A DNA stretch of 7,398 nt from positions 1-7,398 of the forward strand of contig CANCKZ010000032.1 of the NCBI GenBank assembly GCA_947378695.1, read 5' to 3'. Positions 1-6,357 of this stretch are shown in pieces (within the stretch, counting starts at the first letter, position 1; the number at the start of each line of letters is the position of its first letter). The stretch is from Rickettsiales bacterium (GTDB lineage Bacteria > Pseudomonadota > Alphaproteobacteria > Rickettsiales > Deianiraeaceae). The notes below the pieces were generated by a model that worked only from the letters and a program-made list of their open reading frames with translations, was not told the DNA's origin and made no database searches. Both the position numbers and the translations under genes were made by a program.

Positions 1-486
1 GAAATGGGCAGAAAAAGTGGAGTGAAACCCACACCAGAAGGCGAAGTTTTTGTGGGATATGACGCAGCAAAGCGGAGGAGTATCCGCCGAAAATTTCGCA
101 ACCGCCCCCGAAGGGTAAATTTTGGGAGGAATGCGTGCGGCGGGTGGTCTTGCGGTGGTTGGCGGCGGAAGTCTGGGATTTTGTGGAGGAAAATTCACCA
201 TATATATTGCAGTTTTGAAAGTTTATGAGGTTAAGTTTGGTTCTGCGGTGGGGCAAAAATCCATTTTGTATGGACAAAAATTCACCATACATTCTGCGGT
301 GGTGGAGGTTTGTGAGGTGTGGTAGGCTCGCACTGTTAACGCAAAAGCCTCAAACACCGCCGCAGAACTCCATAAAAATTACGCTTTTTCGCAAAGTTTT
401 GCGTTTGTGATGGCAATTTTCCACACATCGGTGGAGGAGGTTTGTGATGTAGGCGTGAAAATGTGAGGGCGGTGAAAAAAGTGTGG
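1..486. repeat. Gene-free region with degenerate G-rich repeats and inverted repeats
   Basis: No convincing gene is present: the open frames are short, overlap each other and have G-rich, repetitive translations. Visible structure: (1) a 41-nt unit at 190-230 and again at 277-317, about 32 of 41 positions identical and starting AAAATTCACCATA; (2) a third, partial relative at about 415-448, sharing 18 of 19 bases between 297-315 and 429-447 (core GGAGGTTTGTGA); (3) TTCTGCGGTGG at 241-251 and 292-302; (4) an inverted repeat, 292-304 against 355-367, 13 pairs with one G-T; (5) a nested stem at 90-123. Many differences between the first two 41-nt copies are A/G changes, as in decaying repeats. 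What the repeats do is unknown. They may belong to a dispersed intergenic family or to the 3' part of something starting before the window. Confidence 0.5.
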
Positions 487-516
487 GACTTTTGCACAAA
501 TCCAAGTGCCAAAGTC
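475..516 (-). terminator. Probable Rho-independent terminator of ftsK
   Basis: Read on the minus strand, GACTTT-G-GCAC (516-506) pairs with GTGC-A-AAAGTC (497-487): ten pairs with one internal mismatch and an 8-nt loop. A run of six T (480-475) follows after six further bases. The hairpin starts about 20 nt past the ftsK stop codon, where a terminator is expected. The gap between stem and T-run makes it less than ideal. Confidence 0.55.
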
Positions 517-536
517 ACCAAAGCGGTCGAGCAAGC

Positions 537-2819
537 CTACTCAATCACAACCCTTTTACCGGTGTGATCCTGCGATGAAACGATGCCGTCCATTTCCATT
601 TGTTCAATGAAATTTGCTGCCTTGTTGTAGCCAATCCTTAGTCTGCGTTGAAGATAGCTTATTGATGCCTTGCGTTCTTCACGAACAATTGCGACTGCTT
701 GTTTGTAGATATCGCCTTCGTCTTCGCCTAAATCTTCATCGTCAGATTTCATCGTTTTCTCAATTTCAAGGTTAATCCTGCCATAGTTCGGGTCACGATT
801 CGGATAGTTCTGCTTCAAATATTGAACCACTTTGCCAACCTCTTTATCATCAACGAAAGGTCCATGAACACGATAGGTTTTGCTCCCAGTTGGCATGTAA
901 AGCATATCACCCTTGCCAAGAAGGCTTTCCGCACCTTGATACCCCAAAATTGTTCGACTATCAATTTTTGATGTCACCTGAAACGAGATCCTTGTTGGAA
1001 AGTTCGCCTTGATGATGCCAGTTATTACATCAACTGATGGTCTTTGCGTTGCCATAATAATATGAATTCCGGCTGCTCGTGCCATTTGTGCAAGGCGTTG
1101 AATTGAAGCTTCAACTGTTTTGCCTGCGGTAAGCATAAGGTCTGCCATTTCGTCCACAATAACAATAATATACGGCAGCTTTTTCCCTTGCGATGAATCA
1201 TCTTCGCTGGAATGTTTGGCATCAAAACTTTCTGCTCCTTGCGATTCCATTCTGTTCAAGTTCTGGTTTTCTTCGATGTGTGAATTGTAGTTGAAAATGT
1301 TTCTTACGCCAATTTTTGCCATTGATTTATAGCGTTTCTCCATTTCTTTTGTCACCCATTGAAGGGTCAACGCTGCCTTTTCAGGGTCAGTTACAACGGG
1401 AGTCATCAAGTGAGGAATACCCTCATAAACTGAAAGTTCCAGCATTTTTGGGTCAATCATAATCAGCTTGCATTCGTCTGGTGAAAGCTTGTAAAGGATT
1501 GACATAATCATTGAGTTTATCCCAATTGATTTCCCGGAGCCTGTTGTTCCTGCGACTAGCAAGTGGGGCATTTTGGAAAGGTCAACAATAATAGGTTTGC
1601 CGGAAATATCCTTGCCTAAACAAAGGGGAAGGGCGTGCTTGGAATCGTTATAACTTTCCGATTCAATCAATTCACGGAAATAAACAATCTCCCTTTCAAC
1701 ATTTGGAATTTCAATTGCTAGGGAGGATTTATCAGGGATAATACTAATTCTTGCCGATTTTGCCTTTAATGAACGGGCGATATCTTCGGAAAGCCCGATG
1801 ATTCTTGAAGAACGAATGCCTGCCTTTGGTTCAAATTCAAACATTGTAATAACAGGACCAACAGAATAGGACACAATTTCTCCCTCAATGCCAAAGTCTA
1901 TCAAAACTTGTGTTAATTTTGCTTGCATTGATTGTGCCTGCCTGTTGCTTTCGGCATTTTTTTTGCTGTTTTCCGCGGAATTTTGTGCAAGGAAACTGAT
2001 TTCTGGGGGAATGTAGTCTTTGTTTCGCAGTGGAACGACTTTTTTAATCGTCATTTCTTGGCGGGTCTCTCTGTTTGGAGCTGGTCTTTCGTCAAGAAGG
2101 TCGTTCAATTTTGTTGTTGGAACTTTTGCGTTTGAAACCATTGCAGATGTTCGAACCTCGTTGATGTTTTGGCTTCGAATTTGGCGAGCCTGTTCCTTTG
2201 TGACGGAGCGAAACAGTGGTTCTTCTTCTGTTGCGGGTTTTGGTGCTTCGGCTTGAAATTGTGCGAAGACTGCGGTGAAAATTTTCACAACCTTGCTTGG
2301 AATGTCAAATGTGTGAATGCCGGAAGATGAAAGTATTATGAATGGGGTTATGCCTGCGATTATTATGTATATCGGGAAGAAAAATATGGTTTCCGATATT
2401 ACAGAATTCAGCATATACCCGCAATATCCACCTATCAAAAACGAGAACATGTTTTCAATATTGTGCAAATGTGCCAGTAAAAATGCGGAAAAAATTACGC
2501 TTAAAATGGCGAATGTAATTTTTGTTGCAATGTTCACAATTGTGTGTTTATAGAACAAAATAATGCCCCATGTGAACATGAAAAACGGGATTAAACACGC
2601 AGACAGACCGAAGTATTGTAAGAAAAAGTGTGCAATGCCAGAACCAAACCTTCCGCCTTGGTTAAAAATCATGTCAAGTTCGCTGGAATAGACATCGACG
2701 GGAGTATAGGAAACAAATGTTACCACAATAAAAAAAGCGGTCATAATAAGTGTAATGCCACCAATCAAACCAGCCCACACGAATGACTTGCTGTGAAGAT
2801 TGTTTGGGGTTTCTCTCAT
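537..2819 (-). CDS. ftsK: DNA translocase FtsK
   Basis: FtsK is a septum-anchored hexameric ATPase that pumps double-stranded DNA, clearing the chromosome terminus from the closing septum and activating XerCD recombination at dif. The 760 residues show the full architecture. An N-terminal membrane region has about four hydrophobic segments (roughly 13-37, 64-90, 100-118, 144-165). A short polar linker (about 185-290) is far smaller than the linker of E. coli FtsK. The motor follows, with Walker A GTTGSGKS (424-431), Walker B IIVIVDE (551-557) and the ATQRPSVDVITG stretch (590-601). A C-terminal winged-helix gamma domain (about 703-760) contains RIGYNKAANFIEQME, the part that reads KOPS sites in the family. 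The ATG is preceded by GAGG with a 5-nt spacer (2820-2828). The 511-548 stretch between the Walker motifs is Ser- and Glu-rich, a position variable in the family. tRNA-His lies 27 nt upstream on the same strand and may share its transcript. The stop is TAG. Confidence 0.97.
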   Translation of the reverse strand: MRETPNNLHSKSFVWAGLIGGITLIMTAFFIVVTFVSYTPVDVYSSELDMIFNQGGRFGSGIAHFFLQYFGLSACLIPFFMFTWGIILFYKHTIVNIATKITFAILSVIFSAFLLAHLHNIENMFSFLIGGYCGYMLNSVISETIFFFPIYIIIAGITPFIILSSSGIHTFDIPSKVVKIFTAVFAQFQAEAPKPATEEEPLFRSVTKEQARQIRSQNINEVRTSAMVSNAKVPTTKLNDLLDERPAPNRETRQEMTIKKVVPLRNKDYIPPEISFLAQNSAENSKKNAESNRQAQSMQAKLTQVLIDFGIEGEIVSYSVGPVITMFEFEPKAGIRSSRIIGLSEDIARSLKAKSARISIIPDKSSLAIEIPNVEREIVYFRELIESESYNDSKHALPLCLGKDISGKPIIVDLSKMPHLLVAGTTGSGKSIGINSMIMSILYKLSPDECKLIMIDPKMLELSVYEGIPHLMTPVVTDPEKAALTLQWVTKEMEKRYKSMAKIGVRNIFNYNSHIEENQNLNRMESQGAESFDAKHSSEDDSSQGKKLPYIIVIVDEMADLMLTAGKTVEASIQRLAQMARAAGIHIIMATQRPSVDVITGIIKANFPTRISFQVTSKIDSRTILGYQGAESLLGKGDMLYMPTGSKTYRVHGPFVDDKEVGKVVQYLKQNYPNRDPNYGRINLEIEKTMKSDDEDLGEDEGDIYKQAVAIVREERKASISYLQRRLRIGYNKAANFIEQMEMDGIVSSQDHTGKRVVIE

Positions 2820-2846
2820 TTTTTCCTCATTTTAAAAATTATTTCA

Positions 2847-2923
2847 TGGGGCGAGCGACGGGGCTTGAACCCGCGACCAATAGATCCACAAACTACTACT
2901 CTACCAACTGAGCTACGCCCGCC
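2847..2923 (-). tRNA. tRNA-His (anticodon GTG), with encoded G-1 and CCA
   Basis: The cloverleaf folds by hand. The acceptor stem pairs GCGGGCG with CGCTCGC (one G-T). The D arm is GCTC/GAGT and the T arm is GCGGG/CCCGT around TTCAAGC. The seven-base anticodon loop TTGTGGA gives anticodon GTG (2887-2889, CAC on the plus strand), reading histidine codons. The base before position 1 is G (2923) and position 73 is C (2850), the G-1:C73 pair that is the main identity element of bacterial tRNA-His. The 3' CCA is encoded (2849-2847). The anticodon stem is weak, with a U31-U39 mismatch and a G27-U43 pair, but nothing suggests a pseudogene. It lies just upstream of ftsK on the same strand. Confidence 0.95.
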
Positions 2924-2936
2924 ATACATGTATTTC

Positions 2937-2965
2937 ACATCAAAAATAAAATGTGGAAATGTCAA
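2937..2965 (-). promoter_or_regulatory. Candidate promoter for tRNA-His (and possibly ftsK)
   Basis: On the minus strand a perfect -35 hexamer TTGACA (2965-2960) lies about 37 nt before the first base of the tRNA, the expected distance. No good -10 is visible: the hexamer at 17-nt spacing is TGATGT (2942-2937), a poor match. The call rests on the -35 box and its position. Confidence 0.35.
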
Positions 2966-2991
2966 GAAGAATTTTAACCAATGATAATTTA

Positions 2992-3059
2992 TTTTCCCTC
3001 CCACGATTTTCCCTTGAATTTTATGTTTGCGTGGTTTTGAGCTTGTGAATTGAATTTTG
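2992..3059. repeat. Direct repeat, copy A (partner at 3218-3292)
   Basis: The core at 2992-3036 matches 3218-3262 at about nine positions in ten after a one-base gap. Both contain CGATTTTCCCTTGAATTTT followed by TTGCGTGG. Looser similarity continues to a shared CAATTTTG/GAATTTTG end. Copy A lies between the tRNA-His promoter region and the small gene at 3064; copy B lies inside that gene's frame. No terminal inverted repeats or transposase were seen. Confidence 0.65.
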
Positions 3060-3063
3060 TAGT

Positions 3064-3321
3064 ATGCTTGGATTACTTGCCGTTATTGTCTTGATTATAT
3101 ATTTTTGCTACGCGTGGCTTGGTGCAAATGATGAACGACGAGAGGCGGAAAGGGAGAAATTTGACCGAAATTTCAAAACCGCCTGCAAGGAATTATTGCT
3201 AAATAGCTTCCCCACTGTTTTCCCCTCCACCGATTTTCCCTTGAATTTTGTTTTTGCGTGGTGTAAGAAGGTTTGCAAGTGCTTCAATTTTGAAAACAAT
3301 AGCACGCCAATTATTCATTGA
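3064..3321 (+). CDS. Hypothetical small membrane-anchored protein (85 aa), doubtful
   Basis: I do not recognise this protein. The first 20 residues (MLGLLAVIVLIIYFCYAWLG) would form one membrane helix, followed by a strongly charged stretch (NDERREAEREKFDRNFK, 22-38). That layout is typical of small single-pass membrane proteins with a cytoplasmic tail. No Shine-Dalgarno sequence precedes the ATG, and an in-frame TGA at 3046-3048 prevents a longer start. The part after about residue 52 is encoded by repeat copy B (3218-3292), whose partner at 2992-3059 is noncoding. The tail is therefore repeat sequence read through in frame, and the original gene may have ended differently. The stop codon overlaps the candidate -35 box of the next gene. 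The alternative is that there is no gene here and the hydrophobic start is chance. Confidence 0.35.
   Translation: MLGLLAVIVLIIYFCYAWLGANDERREAEREKFDRNFKTACKELLLNSFPTVFPSTDFPLNFVFAWCKKVCKCFNFENNSTPIIH
3218..3292. repeat. Direct repeat, copy B (partner at 2992-3059)
   Basis: Second copy of the repeat described at 2992-3059, on the same strand with starts about 226 bp apart. It falls in the second half of the small frame at 3064-3321 and encodes its Phe- and Cys-containing tail. Its presence in both coding and noncoding settings suggests the sequence was not selected as protein. Confidence 0.65.
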
Positions 3322-3346
3322 CAATTCCTATTTACGCAATTAAACA
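3318..3346 (+). promoter_or_regulatory. Candidate promoter for the 370-aa helical protein gene
   Basis: A perfect -35 TTGACA (3318-3323) is followed at 17 nt by TAAACA (3341-3346), a weak -10. Transcription would start near 3353, leaving a leader of about 16 nt before the ATG at 3369, in keeping with the absence of a Shine-Dalgarno sequence there. Confidence 0.4.
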
Positions 3347-3368
3347 TTGATTAATTGTAATTACAAGT

Positions 3369-4481
3369 ATGCAGGGAAATCCTGACAAGCAAGCCTTAGG
3401 TGATGCACTAAGTGTTGAGGCGGAAAAAATAAGGAACAATCGCGAGGATTCCTTAGTAGAAATTAACAAAATCCAGCAAGACCTCTTAAAGGCATCCATT
3501 CAAAAGGCCATACTTGATGTAATTTTGGCGTATGAAAAAAATGAAGAACCATCTAATGAGGCACTCGATACAATTAAAGAGCAACTTGCTCCAACAATAG
3601 AACAACCTAACGAGTTGGTTAGCGAATTGCAAGTGAATCGCACCGAAAACCGTGAGCTTGATGGCGATAAGCGTGATGACAAGGCGGCAAATGTGGAAAA
3701 GTCGATAAGCATTGCCGATATCATTGTTGCAATAAAGGAAGTGTCAAGAGCAAGGGGAGAACCAGCGCTATCATCATACCAACTTTCTGTTGCAATTCGA
3801 AGGGTGGTGGAAAGCTTTGGTGGCAATCTTGCAAATCTTTCGGCAACGGAACTTGCTGCTGCAATTCAAAAAGCGATAGAAAAAATGCGCGAACAGGTTG
3901 TTTTTGCAAAAGAAAGTGAAGTTCAGAATCAAAAGACTGTGAATGCAGAGAACACAACATTGATGATAAATGATGCAATGTATGTTTTCAATACAGCAGA
4001 AAAACTTATTGAGAGTGCCATGAAAGAGGCTATAAAAAATGCAAACATAGCAGATGCAAAAGGAAACATTGACGGAGAAAAGCTATTGAATGAATTTGAA
4101 AAAATTGCTGATGGCATTCAGGAGCAGTCAAATGAGTATAGCAAAGACTTTGTAAAAACCTTTACGACAATTCGTGAAGTTGTGGAGGACTTTCACAAAC
4201 ATCAACAGCTTGAATTACACAAAGACACCACTCATGCAATTAATGAATTTAAGCCAAAGTTTGATACAAATCACACCAAAGATATCGTGAATAAGTTGAT
4301 GGATGGCGGTCTTGGTGTGGCGATGATTGCTATTAATAAAAACAAGATATTTGAAGTTCGAATGGCAAGTAGTGAGGCAAAACGACAGGGTGTTGCAACA
4401 AAAATAGAATTGTCAGGTGCGACAAAAATAACATCTAGCGTTCACATTGCAACGATGCAAACAAAGGGTATGGCAAAATAA
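3369..4481 (+). CDS. Hypothetical helical/coiled-coil protein of unknown function (370 aa)
   Basis: I do not recognise this protein and assign no function. It is soluble by appearance: no signal peptide and no membrane segment. It is rich in Ala, Glu, Lys, Asn and Ile with very little Pro or aromatic content, and appears mostly alpha-helical with possible coiled coil. Three helical blocks can be drawn (about 8-75, 111-182 and 196-290), separated by a polar, charged linker (88-110). The block at 114-175 resembles a small helical bundle with an LSxxELAAAIQKAI helix. The C-terminal part (about 305-370) is different: it has GGLGVAMIAINKNKIFEV and a Thr/Ser-rich end that may form strands. The ATG is preceded by an in-frame TGA at 3348-3350 and has no Shine-Dalgarno sequence. 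The length and consistent composition of the frame make it a real gene. It stands alone between ftsK/tRNA-His and gltX. It could be an effector, a structural protein or phage-derived; the sequence does not decide. Confidence 0.8.
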   Translation: MQGNPDKQALGDALSVEAEKIRNNREDSLVEINKIQQDLLKASIQKAILDVILAYEKNEEPSNEALDTIKEQLAPTIEQPNELVSELQVNRTENRELDGDKRDDKAANVEKSISIADIIVAIKEVSRARGEPALSSYQLSVAIRRVVESFGGNLANLSATELAAAIQKAIEKMREQVVFAKESEVQNQKTVNAENTTLMINDAMYVFNTAEKLIESAMKEAIKNANIADAKGNIDGEKLLNEFEKIADGIQEQSNEYSKDFVKTFTTIREVVEDFHKHQQLELHKDTTHAINEFKPKFDTNHTKDIVNKLMDGGLGVAMIAINKNKIFEVRMASSEAKRQGVATKIELSGATKITSSVHIATMQTKGMAK

Positions 4482-4548
4482 ACGCTGCAATAATACAAAC
4501 AAATTGTCAACAAATGCGTAACTTTTGGCTTCCACAAATCCATCGATA

Positions 4549-4575
4549 CATTATATATAATGAGCAACTTTTTTT
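4549..4575 (+). terminator. Weak terminator candidate for the helical protein gene
   Basis: The perfect 14-bp palindrome CATTATATATAATG (4549-4562) is followed after six bases by seven T (4569-4575), about 70 nt past the stop. The stem is almost all A-T, so it would be a poor terminator. It could equally contain a -10 like element. Confidence 0.25.
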
Positions 4576-4644
4576 CACCACTTTCAACCCTATTAAAAAA
4601 CTGATTTTTTATTTTTTCCTGTCAAAAAACCCGCAAAAAGTGTG

Positions 4645-4676
4645 TTTTTGTTATAGTGTGCTATAACAAAAGTGAT
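4645..4676. repeat. Palindromic unit 1 (operator-like or hairpin)
   Basis: TTTTGTTATAG (4646-4656) and CTATAACAAAA (4661-4671) form a perfect 11-bp inverted repeat around TGTG. The unit begins TTTTTGTTATAGTGTGCT and ends in GTGAT. TGTTATAGT within it also fits an extended -10 promoter element, though no -35 is visible. It pairs with the related unit at 4760-4788. Confidence 0.6.
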
Positions 4677-4759
4677 GTCCATTTTTTAAGGAAAATTAAA
4701 GAAGTCAATCCGCATAAGGGTTTGTTCGTTTTTGGAAAAAATATTTTTTTTATTTTGTA

Positions 4760-4788
4760 TTTTTGTTATAGTGTACTAGTACAGTGAT
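4760..4788. repeat. Palindromic unit 2, related to unit 1
   Basis: The first 18 bases match unit 1 at 17 positions (TTTTTGTTATAGTGTACT), and both units end in GTGAT. The centre differs: here it is the perfect 12-bp palindrome TGTACTAGTACA (4772-4783). The two units start 115 bp apart in the same orientation. Confidence 0.6.
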
Positions 4789-4798
4789 ACAACGGAGC

Positions 4799-4833
4799 AA
4801 AAAAGTGGGGGTGTGAATGGGCAAGCCACCCCC
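4799..4833 (-). terminator. Rho-independent terminator of gltX
   Basis: On the minus strand GGGGGTG (4833-4827) pairs with CACCCCC (4813-4807) across a 13-nt loop. Two bases later comes a run of six T (4804-4799). The hairpin lies about 14 nt past the gltX stop codon. It is the most conventional terminator in the window. Confidence 0.75.
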
Positions 4834-4846
4834 CGCAAACCCTAAA

Positions 4847-6181
4847 TTAAAACTTCATTTTCCACTTAGCAAGAGTTTTAAGATCCACCCCATGTTCCAA
4901 GCCTGAAAACCCAATTCGAAGCGGCATAAACAATTCTTTACCCTTAAAATGCGGAAATTCAACCTTCAACAATTCCATTGCGGTTTTCCATTTTTCGCTC
5001 CAATCAATTGCAGTGTTTTGGTTCAGAATTTCGACAAACCGTTCAAACAAAACCTTTTGCTCTGGCGTTAATTGTTCAAGATAAAACCCCTTTGCAGAAG
5101 CAACCTTCCACCAGTCTTTAATGTCGTCAAGTTTTTCAATGTTCTGTTTGAAGTCATCAAAAAATTCAATCGCAAATTCACTTGGAATTTCTGTAAGCCT
5201 TTCGCTGATTTCATTGAAGGAATATGACGCAAGGCATCTTAGGTTGAAGTTTTCTAAAACCGTTGTGTCAAATGTAACTTCCGACCGTGAAAAACTTTCA
5301 ATATCAAACCCATTAATAATTTCATCAATTGTGTGAATATCATCGCTAAATGTTGATTTCCCGATGGACGCAAGGAAGTTTATTATCGCCTTTTTTTCAA
5401 AACCTTGAGCAGCAAGTTCACGAATACCAAAACCACCGACTCTTTTTGAAATTTTCCCAGTCTTTGCTTGGAAAAGTGGCAAATGAAGGAATTTTATCGC
5501 CCTTTGAGTCCCATTCGCATCGTTTAATGCTTCAAACATTTGTTTTTGAACCGCAGTGTTTGTAATGTGGTCTGCTCCGCGAATTATATGCGAAACATCG
5601 GTTGTGTAATCATCAACAATTGAACAGAACGAGTACATAAACGAACCATCGGTTCTTGTAATGATGGGGTCGGTAATATCCCTTCCTTGAAACGAAATCG
5701 TTCCTTGAACGCCATCTTCCCAAGTTGTTTCTTCGTGTTTAATTAGGAATCTGTAATAAGGAATTCTTCCTTCGGCAAGAAATTGCGTGCGTTGTTCTGG
5801 GGTAGTTTTCAACGCCGTGCGGTCGTATATCAAAGGCAAATTGCGAGAAGTTTGAACCTTTTTCTTCAATTCAAGCTCTTCCTTTGTTTCAAAACATTCA
5901 TAAACCCTGCCAATTTTTAAAAGTGCATTTAATGCTTGTTGGTAATTTTCCGTTCTTTGTGATTGATAAATCGGTTCTGCATCAAACTTAATTCCAAGCC
6001 ACGCAAGGTCTTCAAGCATTGATTCCTTGAATTCCTCTTTGGAGCGAACGACATCGGTGTCATCAAAACGCATAGCATAAAACGCACCATATTTCTTTGC
6101 AAATAAGTAATTCACAACGGCAACTCTTGCATTTCCAATGTGAAGCATTCCAGTTGGACTTGGCGGAAAACGAACTTTCAT
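4847..6181 (-). CDS. gltX: Glutamate--tRNA ligase (class I, compact alphaproteobacterial-type)
   Basis: This class I synthetase activates glutamate with ATP and loads it onto tRNA-Glu in the cytoplasm. In lineages lacking GlnRS it may also charge tRNA-Gln for later amidation. The 444 residues show RFPPSPTGMLHIGNAR (4-19) with the HIGH-type signature HIGN at 14-17, FDDTD at 39-43, the substrate-binding stretch IIRGADHITNT (199-209) and the KMSKS-type loop KISKR (243-247), followed by a helical anticodon-binding region to the end. The length fits the compact GltX form; many alphaproteobacteria carry two GltX copies, so a second may exist elsewhere. It is too long for a GluQ (glutamyl-queuosine) enzyme, which lacks the anticodon-binding part. 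The ATG has AAGGG upstream with a 4-nt spacer (6186-6190). It is divergent from the DUF4402-type gene across a 176-bp intergenic region and ends before a clear terminator. Confidence 0.95.
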   Translation of the reverse strand: MKVRFPPSPTGMLHIGNARVAVVNYLFAKKYGAFYAMRFDDTDVVRSKEEFKESMLEDLAWLGIKFDAEPIYQSQRTENYQQALNALLKIGRVYECFETKEELELKKKVQTSRNLPLIYDRTALKTTPEQRTQFLAEGRIPYYRFLIKHEETTWEDGVQGTISFQGRDITDPIITRTDGSFMYSFCSIVDDYTTDVSHIIRGADHITNTAVQKQMFEALNDANGTQRAIKFLHLPLFQAKTGKISKRVGGFGIRELAAQGFEKKAIINFLASIGKSTFSDDIHTIDEIINGFDIESFSRSEVTFDTTVLENFNLRCLASYSFNEISERLTEIPSEFAIEFFDDFKQNIEKLDDIKDWWKVASAKGFYLEQLTPEQKVLFERFVEILNQNTAIDWSEKWKTAMELLKVEFPHFKGKELFMPLRIGFSGLEHGVDLKTLAKWKMKF

Positions 6182-6209
6182 AAAACCCTTATAATTGATA
6201 ATTTAACCG

Positions 6210-6237
6210 CATATAAACACTTTTTGATAATAATCAA
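6210..6237 (-). promoter_or_regulatory. Candidate gltX promoter
   Basis: On the minus strand TTGATT (6237-6232) and TATATG (6215-6210) are separated by 16 nt. They would start transcription about 25 nt before the gltX ATG, upstream of its AAGGG ribosome site. Confidence 0.45.
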
Positions 6238-6264
6238 GCATTATCTATTCCAATGTGGGATATG

Positions 6265-6275
6265 TATTTGAAATA
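6265..6275. promoter_or_regulatory. Operator-like palindrome TATTTGAAATA, upstream copy
   Basis: TATTT and AAATA are exact inverted halves around a central G. An identical 11-mer occurs at 6326-6336, 61 bp downstream. This copy lies about 22 bp before the -35 box of the plus-strand promoter and about 27 bp behind the gltX -35. A bound regulator is inferred, not shown; AT-rich DNA can produce such words by chance. Confidence 0.35.
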
Positions 6276-6297
6276 GAAAGCAAATTATAAAAATTAC

Positions 6298-6327
6298 TTG
6301 ACTTTCCCAAAACGATATTTTTATATA
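6298..6327 (+). promoter_or_regulatory. Promoter of the first DUF4402-type gene
   Basis: TTGACT (6298-6303) and TATATA (6322-6327) are 18 nt apart, each a near-consensus sigma-70-type hexamer. Transcription would start near 6334, leaving about 24 nt of leader. The second TATTTGAAATA palindrome overlaps the -10 and the start point. Confidence 0.6.
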
Positions 6328-6336
6328 TTTGAAATA
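6326..6336. promoter_or_regulatory. Operator-like palindrome TATTTGAAATA, downstream copy
   Basis: Exact copy of the 11-mer at 6265-6275, placed over the -10/start-point region. A repressor bound here would block the promoter, and two sites about six helical turns apart could allow looping. The regulator is unknown and the role is inference. Confidence 0.35.
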
Positions 6337-6357
6337 AATTAATTTTTTTTGGATTTT

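Larger units (their letters stand above)
4482..4846. other. Gene-free region between convergent genes, with paired palindromes
   Basis: No open frame of note lies in these 365 bp. The region is very AT-rich with several A- and T-tracts. It contains a 14-bp palindrome (4549-4562), two related palindromic units (4645-4676 and 4760-4788) and the gltX terminator hairpin (4799-4833). It could hold a small RNA or a regulatory site, but no confident promoter and terminator pair was found. Confidence 0.5.

Noticed and set aside
4..228. 74-residue open frame at the window start
   Set aside because: Arg- and Gly-rich translation over repeat sequence, no ribosome site, overlapped by other equally poor frames; no sign of real protein character.
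190..317. Possible CRISPR array from spaced repeats
   Set aside because: Only two to three diverged copies with uneven spacing, and no cas genes in the window.
122..325. 67-residue frame with repeated KFTIYIAV / KFTIHSAV segments
   Set aside because: The protein repeat merely reflects the 41-nt DNA repeat; no ribosome site, and the frame crosses the inverted-repeat arm at 292.
1176..1289. Ser/Glu-rich stretch between the FtsK Walker motifs (residues 511-548) as an unusual insertion
   Set aside because: This position varies in length and sequence across FtsK proteins, and the size here is ordinary.
2816..3004. 62-residue minus-strand frame upstream of ftsK
   Set aside because: It reads straight through the tRNA-His gene, which explains the sequence better.
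3500..3826. 108-residue minus-strand frame
   Set aside because: Ser- and Leu-rich shadow of the 370-residue plus-strand gene, with no signals of its own.
6349..6357. TTG start adding three residues to DUF4402 copy 1
   Set aside because: The paralog begins at the matching ATG, and homology between the copies stops at that ATG.
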